DNA of 64,000 nt from an uncultured Pseudomonadales bacterium (GTDB taxonomy: Bacteria; Pseudomonadota; Gammaproteobacteria; Pseudomonadales; Pseudohongiellaceae): NCBI GenBank assembly GCA_947259995.1, contig CAMYOK010000002.1, positions 474,881 to 538,880 of the forward strand. Reading direction: 5' to 3'. Made by a program: the position numbers and the translations under genes. Positions 19,242 to 28,437 of the stretch are shown here, piece after piece (position 1 is the first letter of the stretch; each line of letters starts with the position of its first letter). The notes below the pieces were generated by a model, which was not told the DNA's origin, did no database searches, and saw only the letters and a list, made by a program, of their open reading frames with translations.

Positions 19242-19448
19242 ATGAACAATAAAACTGAACCCGCTGAGCAAGAGACACAATCGGCGCGCGCCCCGCAAAC
19301 TGGTGCTGACGAACGAGAGTACGAGCAAAGCGGTCTGTACCCAAGCACTGGGAAGTCTTTTCGCATCGTGGCATTGCTTGGCTCCCTCGTTGGCGTCATA
19401 GTCTTTATTGCTATTGCAGCCTACGCGCTTGATCGCATACTCATCTAA
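19242..19448 (+). CDS. Small single-pass membrane protein (68 aa)
   Basis: 68 residues: a polar, Glu/Gln-rich N-terminal half (1-40) and one strong membrane helix (about 41-63, IVALLGSLVGVIVFIAIAAY) ending in LDRILI. The composition is that of a real small membrane protein. The upstream ribosome site is weak (AGAGATATT). It is divergent from the serine protease and convergent, with interlocked stops, with another small membrane gene. No family recognised. Confidence 0.55.
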   Translation: MNNKTEPAEQETQSARAPQTGADEREYEQSGLYPSTGKSFRIVALLGSLVGVIVFIAIAAYALDRILI

Positions 19449-19633
19449 CGATGACGGCGCAACCGACGCCCCACGCGCAAATTGGGTCGCTCTCGTTTTT
19501 TGCTACCCATTTTGAATATCGCATATAACCTAAATATTATGACGATAATCGCCACGGCAACAAAGCCGATAATACTCACCACCAACCACTGCTCTTGAGT
19601 CCAATTATTAGTGACTATCCACTGCTCTAGCAT
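19445..19633 (-). CDS. Small single-pass membrane protein (62 aa)
   Basis: 62 residues with an excellent AAGGAGG ribosome site seven bases before the ATG, which strongly supports translation. A helix spans about residues 18-40 (VVSIIGFVAVAIIVIIFRLY). The C-terminal tail is extremely basic (KKRERPNLRVGRRLRRHR in part) and so should stay cytoplasmic. It lies 12 bases downstream of the LON-domain gene and is probably co-transcribed with it and mpl. No known family was recognised. Confidence 0.7.
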   Translation of the reverse strand: MLEQWIVTNNWTQEQWLVVSIIGFVAVAIIVIIFRLYAIFKMGSKKRERPNLRVGRRLRRHR

Positions 19634-19645
19634 CTTTTAGCCTCC

Positions 19646-20284
19646 TTAGCCTTCATCGATCATATGATGAAGTAACGCCTCTATCTCTTCGATACGCTGC
19701 CTAGGATCCTGCAACTCAAGCAATGCCTGTTTGCGCTCCAAAGATAGCGGTACTAGTTCACTTAGACGCCAACCTAATTCGCGTAGATCATGATAGGCGA
19801 TATTCATCCCTAGTTTACTAATGACCGGATGGCTCACTAATTGTTCAACAAGGTCTACCAGCACTTCGTGGTGATGCTCTAACTCTATCGCCTCTTCACC
19901 CACAAGATCGACATCGCAAAACGCTACTTCCGCTCTCAATACTTGATTTTTATCGTAGCTACACTCTTGCACCATGAACTTACGCACACCTTCAACTGTC
20001 ACGCCCAGCAATCCGTTAGGAAGTTGATCCCAATCGACTATTTGGGCGTAGGTGCCAACCCGATGCACTTGCTGGTGCGAGCCAGGCGTTACGACTTCGT
20101 CGCCCTCTTTTAACAAACAGACACCGAAGCCTCTATCGTTGCGCAGGCACTCGCTAATTAGATCGATATAGCGCTGCTCGAAGATCTGCAAAGGCAATCT
20201 CCCTTTGGGAAACAACACCGATTTCAATGGAAACAGGGCGATAGTTTCGCTGGCAGTATTCGCAAGGCTATCTGGATCTGTCAT
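19646..20284 (-). CDS. LON peptidase N-terminal (substrate-binding) domain protein
   Basis: 212 residues corresponding to the N-terminal LON domain alone: IALFPLKSVLFPKGRLPLQIFEQRY, with the later VGTYAQIVDW and a helical C-terminal part, but no AAA+ or protease domain. Stand-alone proteins like this are common in gammaproteobacteria and their function is unknown, possibly substrate binding. The start overlaps the mpl stop by four bases (ATGA-type), so translation is likely coupled. Confidence 0.92.
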   Translation of the reverse strand: MTDPDSLANTASETIALFPLKSVLFPKGRLPLQIFEQRYIDLISECLRNDRGFGVCLLKEGDEVVTPGSHQQVHRVGTYAQIVDWDQLPNGLLGVTVEGVRKFMVQECSYDKNQVLRAEVAFCDVDLVGEEAIELEHHHEVLVDLVEQLVSHPVISKLGMNIAYHDLRELGWRLSELVPLSLERKQALLELQDPRQRIEEIEALLHHMIDEG

Positions 20285-21714
20285 CCCCTCCCCCTCTGTT
20301 CTTGCGCGCGCAAGGCTTGCAGCAGTTTCTGATGAATACCACCAAACCCCCCGTTGCTCATTATGACAATGTCGTCACCGGCTCTGGCCTCAAGCGTGAG
20401 AGCGGCGAGCAATCCTTCGAGTGTGTCGATGACGCGGGCAGGACTAGGGCTATGCGCCGCAACACTTGCCAAATCCAACCCCAATGTACCCGCATCAAAC
20501 CAGAATGTGAGGTCTGCACTCGCGCAAGCTTGCCCAAGAACAGATTGATGAACGCCCATCTTCATCGTATTAGACCTAGGCTCAATTACTGCGATTAAGC
20601 GCCCTTTGCGCTGACTACTCGTCAACTTCGCGCGTAAGCCATTGAGGGTGATCTCGATTGCCGTTGGATGATGCGCGAAATCATCATAGATTCTCACCCC
20701 AGCGACTTCGCCGATCAACTCTTGCCGTCTCTTCACCCCTTCGAATTGCCCTAGGGCTTCGCAGGCGACCTCTAAGGTCACACCAACATGATGGGCAGCA
20801 GCCACCGCCGCCAAGGCATTGCTAACGTTGTGCTGGCCACCAAGGCTCCAATTGATTTGTTCTCTCTGCACCAACTCCCCCGCATCGAATTTCGCAATCT
20901 CGAAGACGCTGGCATCGGCATTAACTAGCTTGGCCGCCCACGAGATGCCGTCCTGTGCTCCTTGCAGCGCTTCGTCTTTAGCGATGTAACGCATTGTCTG
21001 TCGAGCACTCCAACAGCCCTGGTCGAGCACCGCCTCGATATTGGCATCTGCCGCTGGCGAGATGATCACGCCATTGCCCGGAATGATGCGCACCAGATGA
21101 TGGAATTGCCGCTGAATAGCAGCGAGGTCTTCGAAGATATCCCCATGGTCGAATTCGAGATTATTAAAAATGGCGGTGCGCGGTGAGTAGTGCACGAACT
21201 TGGATCGCTTATCGAAGAAGGCACTGTCATATTCATCAGCCTCTACGACAAAGAATGGCGCCGCACCGATATCTGCAGAGCTCGTAAAATTCTTCGCCAC
21301 CCCGCCAATAAGGTAGCCAGGATTTAAGCCCGCAAAACGCAATATCCAAGCCAGCATCGAACTGGTGGTGGTCTTGCCGTGGGTGCCGGCAACCGCGAGT
21401 ACCCAGCGATCACGCAGGACATATTGTGACAACCACTGCGGCCCCGAACAATAATTCAGGCCTTGATTCAGTGTATATTCAACTGCCGGATTGCCACGAG
21501 ACATTGCGTTGCCAATCACCACTAAGTCCGGATGCGGCTGTAAATGCTCAGGCTCAAACCCTTGTTGCAGAACGATTCCTTGCTCTTCAAGCTGAGTACT
21601 CATCGGCGGATAGACATTCGCGTCGGAACCACTGACTGTATGCCCCATTTGCTTTGCAAGCACGGCAAGACTGCCCATAAAGGTGCCGCAAATACCGAGG
21701 ATGTGAATATGCAT
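20281..21714 (-). CDS. mpl: UDP-N-acetylmuramate:L-alanyl-gamma-D-glutamyl-meso-diaminopimelate ligase
   Basis: Murein-recycling ligase that reattaches the tripeptide to UDP-MurNAc. The start is placed at the ATG at 21714 (MHIHILGICGTFMGSLA), where the family N-terminus begins and AGAGAG precedes it; the longer frame has no support. The 477-residue protein has the UDP-binding start, the ATP loop GTHGKTTTSSML (about 108-119), the YLIGGVAKNF segment typical of Mpl rather than MurC, and the EADEYDSAFFDKRSKF block. Meso-diaminopimelate murein is implied. Confidence 0.96.
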   Translation of the reverse strand: MHIHILGICGTFMGSLAVLAKQMGHTVSGSDANVYPPMSTQLEEQGIVLQQGFEPEHLQPHPDLVVIGNAMSRGNPAVEYTLNQGLNYCSGPQWLSQYVLRDRWVLAVAGTHGKTTTSSMLAWILRFAGLNPGYLIGGVAKNFTSSADIGAAPFFVVEADEYDSAFFDKRSKFVHYSPRTAIFNNLEFDHGDIFEDLAAIQRQFHHLVRIIPGNGVIISPAADANIEAVLDQGCWSARQTMRYIAKDEALQGAQDGISWAAKLVNADASVFEIAKFDAGELVQREQINWSLGGQHNVSNALAAVAAAHHVGVTLEVACEALGQFEGVKRRQELIGEVAGVRIYDDFAHHPTAIEITLNGLRAKLTSSQRKGRLIAVIEPRSNTMKMGVHQSVLGQACASADLTFWFDAGTLGLDLASVAAHSPSPARVIDTLEGLLAALTLEARAGDDIVIMSNGGFGGIHQKLLQALRAQEQRGRG

Positions 21715-21827
21715 AGTGCGCTCTCTAATAGAATGGCCGCCTTTGTGCAGGCTAGTTGCCGTGAGTTCACATTGTCTCAAAATAGTCGGTGCAGTAACAT
21801 CCCGAGCACTATTAGCACGAGCTGCCT

Positions 21828-22400
21828 ATGATTACTGAGTCATTTTGGGATTTTTCTTGCCGCGTCTATCGCGAAGAAGGCGTGAGCGAAATCTGTCTGC
21901 GCCTGCAGGATATGTATGGCTTGGATGTAAACCTATTATTGCTGTGCTGCTGGCACGCGAGCACTAGAGGAAGCATAGATCAGGCGCTGTTCGCTGATTT
22001 GTTGGCAGCCGCAAACAGTTGGGCTAACAATGTCGTTGTGCCGCTGCGGGAGACTAGACGTTGGATGAAAACCCAACTGGCGCAAGAGTCCTTGCCCAGT
22101 GCCATCGTGTCTAAACAATTCATACAAATACGCGAGCAAATCAAAGCTCTCGAGCTGCGCTGCGAGCAACATCAGCAAACTTTCTTGCAAGACTTGCTCA
22201 CGAGCACTCCCACTGCCTTGAATGCCGCGCAGCAATTAGAGGCTGCCGCACACAATTTGCTGATGCTGTTTGCACAACGAAAACAGCCTATAGATGACTC
22301 ACTCCGACAGGCGTGTAGCGAACTCATTGGCGCCATTATTGCGCACCCATCGATCACTAGAGGTGCCGCGCAAGAGCTAACCCTTAAGGCGCTGCGCTAG
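21828..22400 (+). CDS. TIGR02444 (DUF2390) family protein
   Basis: 190 residues, mostly helical. The N-terminal pattern SFWDFSCRVYREEGVSEICLRLQD..YGLDVNLLLLCCW is that of the TIGR02444 family, in which a cysteine-containing LLLCCWHA helix is conserved. Function is not established. No signal peptide or membrane segment. It is divergent from mpl, and its stop interlocks with the stop of the convergent ubiX in a CTAG tetramer. Confidence 0.88.
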   Translation: MITESFWDFSCRVYREEGVSEICLRLQDMYGLDVNLLLLCCWHASTRGSIDQALFADLLAAANSWANNVVVPLRETRRWMKTQLAQESLPSAIVSKQFIQIREQIKALELRCEQHQQTFLQDLLTSTPTALNAAQQLEAAAHNLLMLFAQRKQPIDDSLRQACSELIGAIIAHPSITRGAAQELTLKALR

Positions 22401-22966
22401 TTTTTCTTTACTCCCTCCCAGCGTTTGACGATACCTGCATCAATGTTAAAGAGGTCCAACACTCTGCCAACACTATGATTAATGATGTCATCGATCGTTT
22501 GCGGATTGTTGTACAGCGCTGGCATTGGAGGTGCGATGATCGCCCCGAGCTGACAGGCTTTTAGCATTAGCTCGCAATGCCCAGCATGTAAGGGCGACTC
22601 TCTAGGCATCAACACCAAACGACGCTGCTCTTTCAAGACCACATCCGCCGCACGGATAAGCAAATTGTCCGCATAGGAATTCACTATTGCCGACAGGGAC
22701 TTCATCGAGCAGGGCGCCACGATCATCCCATCTGTGCGAAACGATCCGCTCGCAATTGAAGCCGCCATATCATTTATCGAGTGCACATGATCGGCCAGCG
22801 CTAAGACTTCATTGAGCTCCCACTGTGTCTCTATGGCAATATTCATCTTGGCAGCACCACTTAGAATAAGGTGCGTCTCAACTTCGTCGACCGTTTGCAA
22901 AATCTCTAATAGACGAATGCCATAGATCAAGCCACTCGCCCCAGACATACCAATTGTAATTCGCAT
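22397..22966 (-). CDS. ubiX: Flavin prenyltransferase UbiX
   Basis: Makes prenylated FMN, the cofactor of the UbiD decarboxylase in ubiquinone synthesis. The start is placed at the ATG at 22966 (MRITIGMSGASGLIYGIRLLE), where the family begins; the longer frame is unsupported. At 189 residues, the phosphate-binding GMSGASG (6-12), VAPCSMKSLSAI, NLLIRAADVVLKE and PRESPLHAGH are all in place. With coq7 near 60 kb it indicates ubiquinone-based respiration. Confidence 0.96.
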   Translation of the reverse strand: MRITIGMSGASGLIYGIRLLEILQTVDEVETHLILSGAAKMNIAIETQWELNEVLALADHVHSINDMAASIASGSFRTDGMIVAPCSMKSLSAIVNSYADNLLIRAADVVLKEQRRLVLMPRESPLHAGHCELMLKACQLGAIIAPPMPALYNNPQTIDDIINHSVGRVLDLFNIDAGIVKRWEGVKKN

Positions 22967-23077
22967 TTTGTATCCTATTGTTCTTTCTTCAATTTCGGTG
23001 CAATCGTTGCCATATAAAGCCTCGAAAGGGTAACATCGCCGATTCATCTATCGCGCAGACTAGCAGGTTCTCACACC

Positions 23078-24337
23078 ATGGCCAAAGCAAACCTTTTCTA
23101 CGCCCAATCGGGCGGTGTCACCTCCGTTATCAATGCAAGTGCCTGTGGGGTAATTGAAACTGCCCGCCAAAATAAAGACAGAATAGGCAAAGTCTATGCT
23201 GGCCGCAACGGCATTATTGGCGCATTGCGCGAAGAGCTAATCGACACTAGCAAAGAAAGCGCAAGCAATATTGCTGCGCTTCGCCACACCCCATCTGGCG
23301 CATTCGGGTCTTGCCGCTACAAACTTAAAAGCTTTGCCGAGAACAAGGCCGAATACGAACGCCTCATGGAGGTATTTAAGGCGCACAATATTCGCTACTT
23401 CCTCTATAACGGCGGCGGAGACTCGCAGGACACGGCAAACAAAATTGCGCAGCTGAGCATCGATGTGGGCTTTCCTATTCAGTGCATCGGCGTGCCGAAA
23501 ACAGTCGACAACGACCTACCAATAACAGACAACTGTCCAGGTTTTGGGTCGGTCGCAAAATATGTCGCCGTCTCCATTCGCGAAGCCGGTCTCGATGTTG
23601 CCTCTATGTGTGAAAGCTCCACGAAAGTATTTGTCATGGAGGTCATGGGTCGGCATGCCGGGTGGATCGCCGGTGCGGCCGGGTTGGCAGCCGAACAAGA
23701 AGGCGATGCACCACACATTATTCTGTTCCCTGAGATCGCATTCAATCAAAAGAAATTTTTGGCGAAAGTGAAAAGCTGCGTGAAGAAATACGGCTATTGC
23801 GCCATCGTGGTTTCGGAAGGGGCACAGAACAAAGATGGTAGCTTCCTTGCAGATGCCGGCGGCAAAGATGCATTCGGCCACGTCCAACTTGGAGGGGTCG
23901 CCCCCTTCGTTGCGGAAATGGTCAAGCGCGAACTAGGCTATAAATATCACTGGGCCGTTTCGGATTATTTGCAACGCGCCGCTCGCCACATTGCCTCGGC
24001 AAGCGATGTCGAACAAGCCTATGCCATGGGTAAGGCCGCCGTAGAATTTGCGCTGGCCGGCAAGAATGCCATCATGCCGACAATTGTGCGTAAGCCCGGC
24101 AAGAAATACCGCTGGAGCGTGGGCGAGGCAAAACTATCTGATGTCGCCAATGTTGAGAAAACCATGCCACGGGATTTTATCAGCAAGGATGGCTTCGCAA
24201 TTACCGAAAAAGCGCGAGAGTATTTTGCACCACTTATTCAAGGCGAAGACTATCCGCCCTACAAAAATGGCTTGCCGCAGTATGCGCGCTTGAAGAAAGT
24301 ATTAGTTCCGCAGAAACTGAAGAAATGGAAGGATTGA
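23078..24337 (+). CDS. pfp: Pyrophosphate-dependent 6-phosphofructokinase
   Basis: 419 residues. The phosphoryl-donor site is of the PPi type. The position equal to E. coli PfkA Gly104 is aspartate (D115 in GGGDSQDTA), and Gly124 is replaced by lysine (K141 in PKTVDNDL). TVDND (142-146) holds the catalytic aspartate and MGRHAGW (190-196) the sugar-phosphate site. The reaction is reversible: fructose 6-phosphate + PPi to fructose 1,6-bisphosphate + Pi. It is flanked by ubiX (divergent) and pdxH (convergent), not by glycolytic genes. PPi use is inferred from these two substitutions. Confidence 0.92.
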   Translation: MAKANLFYAQSGGVTSVINASACGVIETARQNKDRIGKVYAGRNGIIGALREELIDTSKESASNIAALRHTPSGAFGSCRYKLKSFAENKAEYERLMEVFKAHNIRYFLYNGGGDSQDTANKIAQLSIDVGFPIQCIGVPKTVDNDLPITDNCPGFGSVAKYVAVSIREAGLDVASMCESSTKVFVMEVMGRHAGWIAGAAGLAAEQEGDAPHIILFPEIAFNQKKFLAKVKSCVKKYGYCAIVVSEGAQNKDGSFLADAGGKDAFGHVQLGGVAPFVAEMVKRELGYKYHWAVSDYLQRAARHIASASDVEQAYAMGKAAVEFALAGKNAIMPTIVRKPGKKYRWSVGEAKLSDVANVEKTMPRDFISKDGFAITEKAREYFAPLIQGEDYPPYKNGLPQYARLKKVLVPQKLKKWKD

Positions 24338-24344
24338 ACACTGC

Positions 24345-24365
24345 GCCCGCCAATTGTTGGCGGGC
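24345..24365. terminator. Hairpin between convergent pfp and pdxH
   Basis: A perfect 9-bp stem (GCCCGCCAA / TTGGCGGGC) with a three-base loop sits seven bases after the pfp stop and six before the pdxH stop. It is symmetrical between the two genes. No long T tract follows on either side, so it may act with Rho or as a bidirectional barrier. Confidence 0.6.
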
Positions 24366-24371
24366 ATAAAC

Positions 24372-25010
24372 TTAAGGGGCCAGGCGTTCCACTTTCCAAT
24401 TTTCACCAGCCTGCAAGGTGAATTCAAAACGGTCGTGCAGTCGATGTTCACCGCCCTGCCAAAACTCGATTTGTAATGGCCGCACTCTATACCCACCCCA
24501 AAATTCTGGTAGCGGAATATCACCCTGGGAATATTTGCGCCCTATGGTTTGCCACTGCTTTAACAACACTTCTTTGGAGGACAAGGGCCGACTCTGCGCC
24601 GACGCCCAGGCAGCCAACTGACTCTCACGTGGACGCGAGCTAAAATATTTTTGCGACTCGGCTATGGAGATGCGCTCAGCGACACCGGAAACTTCCACTT
24701 GCCGTTCAATGCTATGCCACGGAAAGTGCAAGCTCACGCGGGCATTGCAACTAATCTCACGCGCCTTTCTACTCTCGTAATTAGTGAAGAATACAAAGCC
24801 TTTCTCATCGAACGATTTCAATAGCACAATTCTTTGGCTTGGCTGGCCATCTTTGCCAACCGATGCCACGGTCATCGCATTCGCATCAGGCACCCCAAAC
24901 TTGATCGCCTCCTGCAACCAACGACCAAACAGCTCCAAAGGCTCCTGTGTTAGATCCTGTTGATCTAGCGCGCCTTTCACAAATTCTCGACGAATTGCTT
25001 GTAAATCCAT
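24372..25010 (-). CDS. pdxH: Pyridoxamine/pyridoxine 5'-phosphate oxidase
   Basis: FMN enzyme that converts pyridoxine or pyridoxamine phosphate to pyridoxal phosphate. At 212 residues it is full length. Seen: MTVASVGKDGQPSQRIVLLK (substrate and FMN), FFTNYESRKAREI, NARVSLHFPWHSIERQVEV, FSSRPRESQLAAWASAQS, and the C-terminal RVRPLQIEFWQGGEHRLHDR with W-Q-G-G-x-x-R-L-H. The pathway partner pdxJ is also in this window (30.9 kb). Confidence 0.97.
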   Translation of the reverse strand: MDLQAIRREFVKGALDQQDLTQEPLELFGRWLQEAIKFGVPDANAMTVASVGKDGQPSQRIVLLKSFDEKGFVFFTNYESRKAREISCNARVSLHFPWHSIERQVEVSGVAERISIAESQKYFSSRPRESQLAAWASAQSRPLSSKEVLLKQWQTIGRKYSQGDIPLPEFWGGYRVRPLQIEFWQGGEHRLHDRFEFTLQAGENWKVERLAP

Positions 25011-25059
25011 GTGACTTCCTTAAGTGGCCTGGGCAGAGGGCTTCATGCCCACTTTTTCG

Positions 25060-25692
25060 CTAGCGAACGAATTCGCCATACTCCCAGACTTGCTCCCTGA
25101 TCGTGCCACTTGGGTAGATAAAGGTCCCAGGGCCATGTTTGTCATTGGCGAAGAATTCACCGATGTACTTCTGACCATCAGGCCAGCGGTAAGTTCCCCG
25201 CCCCTGATAGAGGTCGTTGACAAATTCGCCAGTATAATTTTCCACATTCTCAGACAGCCAGTGCTCGGAGTATTTGTTCGCAGACCAATCTTGCACTCCG
25301 AAGAAATACGAACCGCGCCCTTCGCGTTTATCGTTTTTCCACTGCCCGATATAGAGTTTGTCGAAGCCATTGAAATAGGTGCCGCGTCCGGATCTTATGC
25401 CCATATCCCAATTACCATCGTAATAGGCTCTGTTGGACAAAGAGACCATTTGCTCCAGCTTGCCATAGCCATGATATTTCCCATCTTTGAAATTACCGCG
25501 ATAGGTATCGGTCCCAAGCGTGGTCTTCATCTCTAAGGTGCCATAGCCGTTCTCGCAATCACCAAAAATACAGGCGCGGCTAACCTCTTTGACCTCTTGT
25601 ACCGGACGTTGCGCTTGCGCAGCCACGGAGCCACAAAACATCGCAGCACTTAGAAACAAGGAAAATGTGCCAAGCAAAAGTTTAGTGTTCAA
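25060..25692 (-). CDS. Secreted MORN-repeat protein, TTG start
   Basis: The start is put at the TTG at 25692. A near-perfect AAAGGAGGG ribosome site lies just upstream and would otherwise be inside the coding frame, and the resulting N-terminus (NTKLLLGTFSLFLSAAMFCGSVAAQ) is a clean signal peptide. The mature protein contains about five MORN repeats (YRGNFKDGKYHGYG, YDGNWDMGIRSGRG, YIGQWKNDKREGRG, YTGEFVNDLYQGRG, YIGEFFANDKHGPG). An N-terminal pair CIFGDCENGYG could form a disulfide. MORN repeats form beta-rod lipid- or protein-binding surfaces. Periplasmic or outer-membrane location is expected; function is unknown. Confidence 0.85.
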   Translation of the reverse strand: MNTKLLLGTFSLFLSAAMFCGSVAAQAQRPVQEVKEVSRACIFGDCENGYGTLEMKTTLGTDTYRGNFKDGKYHGYGKLEQMVSLSNRAYYDGNWDMGIRSGRGTYFNGFDKLYIGQWKNDKREGRGSYFFGVQDWSANKYSEHWLSENVENYTGEFVNDLYQGRGTYRWPDGQKYIGEFFANDKHGPGTFIYPSGTIREQVWEYGEFVR

Positions 25693-25782
25693 AATTAATC
25701 CCTCCTTTTTGTGAATGCACGAGTCATGCAAATAGTGTCTCTCTATGACTATTTCAATCATAAAGCGCTAGCACCCATGTCT

Positions 25783-28437
25783 TTAACCGATGTGGCGCAA
25801 CACAGTCAGCGGGCTAGTGTTGACAACTCGCCTCGTTGCCATCACTCCCAAAGCCGCAATGACAGCCATGCCTATTATAGGGCCAGCGAGCCATACCCAA
25901 TAGTGCAAATTGAAATCCTGCTGGAAGACTTGAGTTTGCAAATAATACAGGCTGGTCTCGGCACCTACTGTGGCAATGACACCGGCAATTAAGCCGATAC
26001 TGGCGAACTCGATGCAAAGGCTCGAGAGAATTAGACGCCGCCCAGCCCCAAGGGTGCGCAGTATCGCGTTTTCGCGAAAGCGCTCATCGAGAGTAGCGGT
26101 GACACAGGCCAATAGCACCAACGCCCCACAAGCTAAGACTAAGAAGGCTATCAACTCGATTGCCGATGTTACCTGCGCAATAATATTTTGAATTTGCTGA
26201 ATCAAGGCGTCGATTTCAATCACCACAATCGTAGGGAACTGCTGCAACAAACCATTGATCAGCGCTTTCTGCTCCTGCTGCATGAGCGCTGTAGAGAGAT
26301 AGGTGCCGCCCATCCCTTCTAGAGATCCGGGCGAGAAGATAATGAAGAAGTTGGGCTGCATATTGTCCCAACGCACCGTACGCAAACTTTGGATGGTCGC
26401 CTCCATCAGACGCCCCTGCCCCACATCGAATTCCATCACATCGCCAATCTTAGCGCCAAGGCGTTCGGCATAGTCATCTTCGAGAGAGACGAAGCCAGGC
26501 TGGGCATCGTCGCCCCACCACTGCCCTTCCACGATTTGATTATCAATGGGCAAGCGGCTCGTCCAAGTGACCTGACGGTTACTCACGGTGCGTGGACGCT
26601 CTTGTTCACCGGGCTCTGCCTCAGCGTTCTCGGCGACTTGTTCAGTGCTCGCACTACGCTCGGTCAGATTACTCTGCTCTTCGTCATCATCGCGGCGCAA
26701 AATTGGCGTTTCACCATTGATACGGGTCACCCCTGCGCTCATCATCGGGAAGAACTGATTAGGCTCGACACCGTTTTGGCGGAAGAAAGCCTCAATACCA
26801 GGCACTTGCGGCTCAGTCACGTTCATCAAGAAATGATTGGGTGTATTCTCGGGCAATTGGGCTTGCCAATCGCGAATAAGATCTGTGCGTAACAGCGCAA
26901 GAACCAATAGCGACATGATGGTCAAAGAAAACACTAACACTTGTAGAATATTCTGCTTGCGGCGGCGGCGCGTAGCTGACATGGCCAACTTCCAAGCACT
27001 GCCGGCCTTCATACCCACACTGCTACTGGAGCGTAGTAACAACCAAGAGACTCCCGACAGCACCAACACCACACCCAAAACGGCCAACACCAAAATACTG
27101 GTGAGCAACACATCTTGGCTGTACCACAGAATCAGGACTAGCGAGCCTATCAAGCCGATGCCATAGGGCAATTTGGCCCCCAAGGTATTGTCATCTAGAT
27201 CCTTGCGTAAAACCCGCAGCGGCGACGTTTTGCGGAGCGCTAATAATGGCGGCAAGGCAAAGGACAATAGACAGATTATGGCCGTCATCGAGCCAATGAT
27301 ATAAGGCGTGACACCCGCTGGCGGTAGGTTGACTGAAATCACCGCCTGCAAGGCTTGCAGAATTAAGGCATGTATACCCCAGCCTAAGAATGAGCCGATG
27401 AATATTGCGACAATTACGAGCACAACTTGGATACTCATATACAAAGACATGATTTGACCAGACGTGCAGCCAAGGGTCTTCAAGATTGCCACATAATCAA
27501 AGTGGCGCTCGGCGTATCGTCTTGCCGTTAAGGCAATTGCAACGCCTGCGAGCAATACCGCGAAGAGGCTGCCAAGCATGAGAAAACTCTCTGCCTTGTT
27601 CAAAGCGTCGGCCACCTCGGCACTTTCATCACGCACATCACGTAAACGGAACTCGCCATTGGTGCGCTCATCTAGCCATTGCTCGTAGTTGGCAAGGGCC
27701 TGTGTGTCCCCAGCGAACAAATAGCGATAACTGACCCGACTGCCAACCTGAATAACCTCTGTGGCCGGCACATCGGCTGTGTTGAGCATCAAGCGCGGGC
27801 CCGCATTATCCATCATTCCGCCCTGCTGCCTGTCAGGCTCTTGCACGATGACACGGGTAACCTGCAGCTCAGCATTACCGACATAGAGAATATCGCCAAT
27901 ATCGGCGTTCAAAGCCGGCAGCACACGGGACTCGACCCATACCTCGCCTGGCGCTGGCCCCCCATCAATGGGCGCTCCAGCTCCAAAGGCCCTTTCTGCC
28001 ACTATGAGTTTTCCGCGCAGAGGATATTCACTACTCACCGCTTTCGCCGAGACCAATACATTGCCTTGGTCGGAGAACACCATTGAGCCGAAAGACATGG
28101 TTTCGGCGGTACGCAAATTGCGATTACGCGCTTCTTCGATCCATTCGCTCGGCGCCTCGTCTCGGCCGCTGAGCACTCGATCTGCCGCCAGCATATTGGC
28201 CGACTCAGCCAATAGTGCTTGTTCAAGGCGGTCGGTAAACAACGCGATGCCGGTAACGGAGGTCACTGCCATAATCAAAGCTAAGAACAGCAGCCTTAAC
28301 TCACCCCCTTGCCAATCGCGCCACAACAAACGTAACGCTAAGCGAAGTAGAGTCGCTAAAGTCATTGCTTGTGCTTGTACCGGTTGCTGCTCTGAGGCTG
28401 CCGTACCGTCAACTGCCACCCGCACCTCAGTCGTCAT
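25783..28437 (-). CDS. ybbP: ABC transporter permease, FtsX-type (YbbP-like)
   Basis: 884-residue inner-membrane permease with two FtsX-type blocks and large periplasmic segments, the MacB-like layout of E. coli YbbP. The start is placed at the ATG at 28437 (MTTEVRVAVDG) because AGGGACTGCGC precedes it. It overlaps the end of the ATPase gene by 11 bases, so translation is coupled. The longest in-frame version would start inside the ATPase. Characteristic pieces: VTGIALFTDRLEQAL, RRYAERHFDYVAILKTLGC (coupling helix) and FRENAILRTLGAGRR near the end. Substrate unknown, possibly lipids or peptides. Confidence 0.92.
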   Translation of the reverse strand: MTTEVRVAVDGTAASEQQPVQAQAMTLATLLRLALRLLWRDWQGGELRLLFLALIMAVTSVTGIALFTDRLEQALLAESANMLAADRVLSGRDEAPSEWIEEARNRNLRTAETMSFGSMVFSDQGNVLVSAKAVSSEYPLRGKLIVAERAFGAGAPIDGGPAPGEVWVESRVLPALNADIGDILYVGNAELQVTRVIVQEPDRQQGGMMDNAGPRLMLNTADVPATEVIQVGSRVSYRYLFAGDTQALANYEQWLDERTNGEFRLRDVRDESAEVADALNKAESFLMLGSLFAVLLAGVAIALTARRYAERHFDYVAILKTLGCTSGQIMSLYMSIQVVLVIVAIFIGSFLGWGIHALILQALQAVISVNLPPAGVTPYIIGSMTAIICLLSFALPPLLALRKTSPLRVLRKDLDDNTLGAKLPYGIGLIGSLVLILWYSQDVLLTSILVLAVLGVVLVLSGVSWLLLRSSSSVGMKAGSAWKLAMSATRRRRKQNILQVLVFSLTIMSLLVLALLRTDLIRDWQAQLPENTPNHFLMNVTEPQVPGIEAFFRQNGVEPNQFFPMMSAGVTRINGETPILRRDDDEEQSNLTERSASTEQVAENAEAEPGEQERPRTVSNRQVTWTSRLPIDNQIVEGQWWGDDAQPGFVSLEDDYAERLGAKIGDVMEFDVGQGRLMEATIQSLRTVRWDNMQPNFFIIFSPGSLEGMGGTYLSTALMQQEQKALINGLLQQFPTIVVIEIDALIQQIQNIIAQVTSAIELIAFLVLACGALVLLACVTATLDERFRENAILRTLGAGRRLILSSLCIEFASIGLIAGVIATVGAETSLYYLQTQVFQQDFNLHYWVWLAGPIIGMAVIAALGVMATRRVVNTSPLTVLRHIG

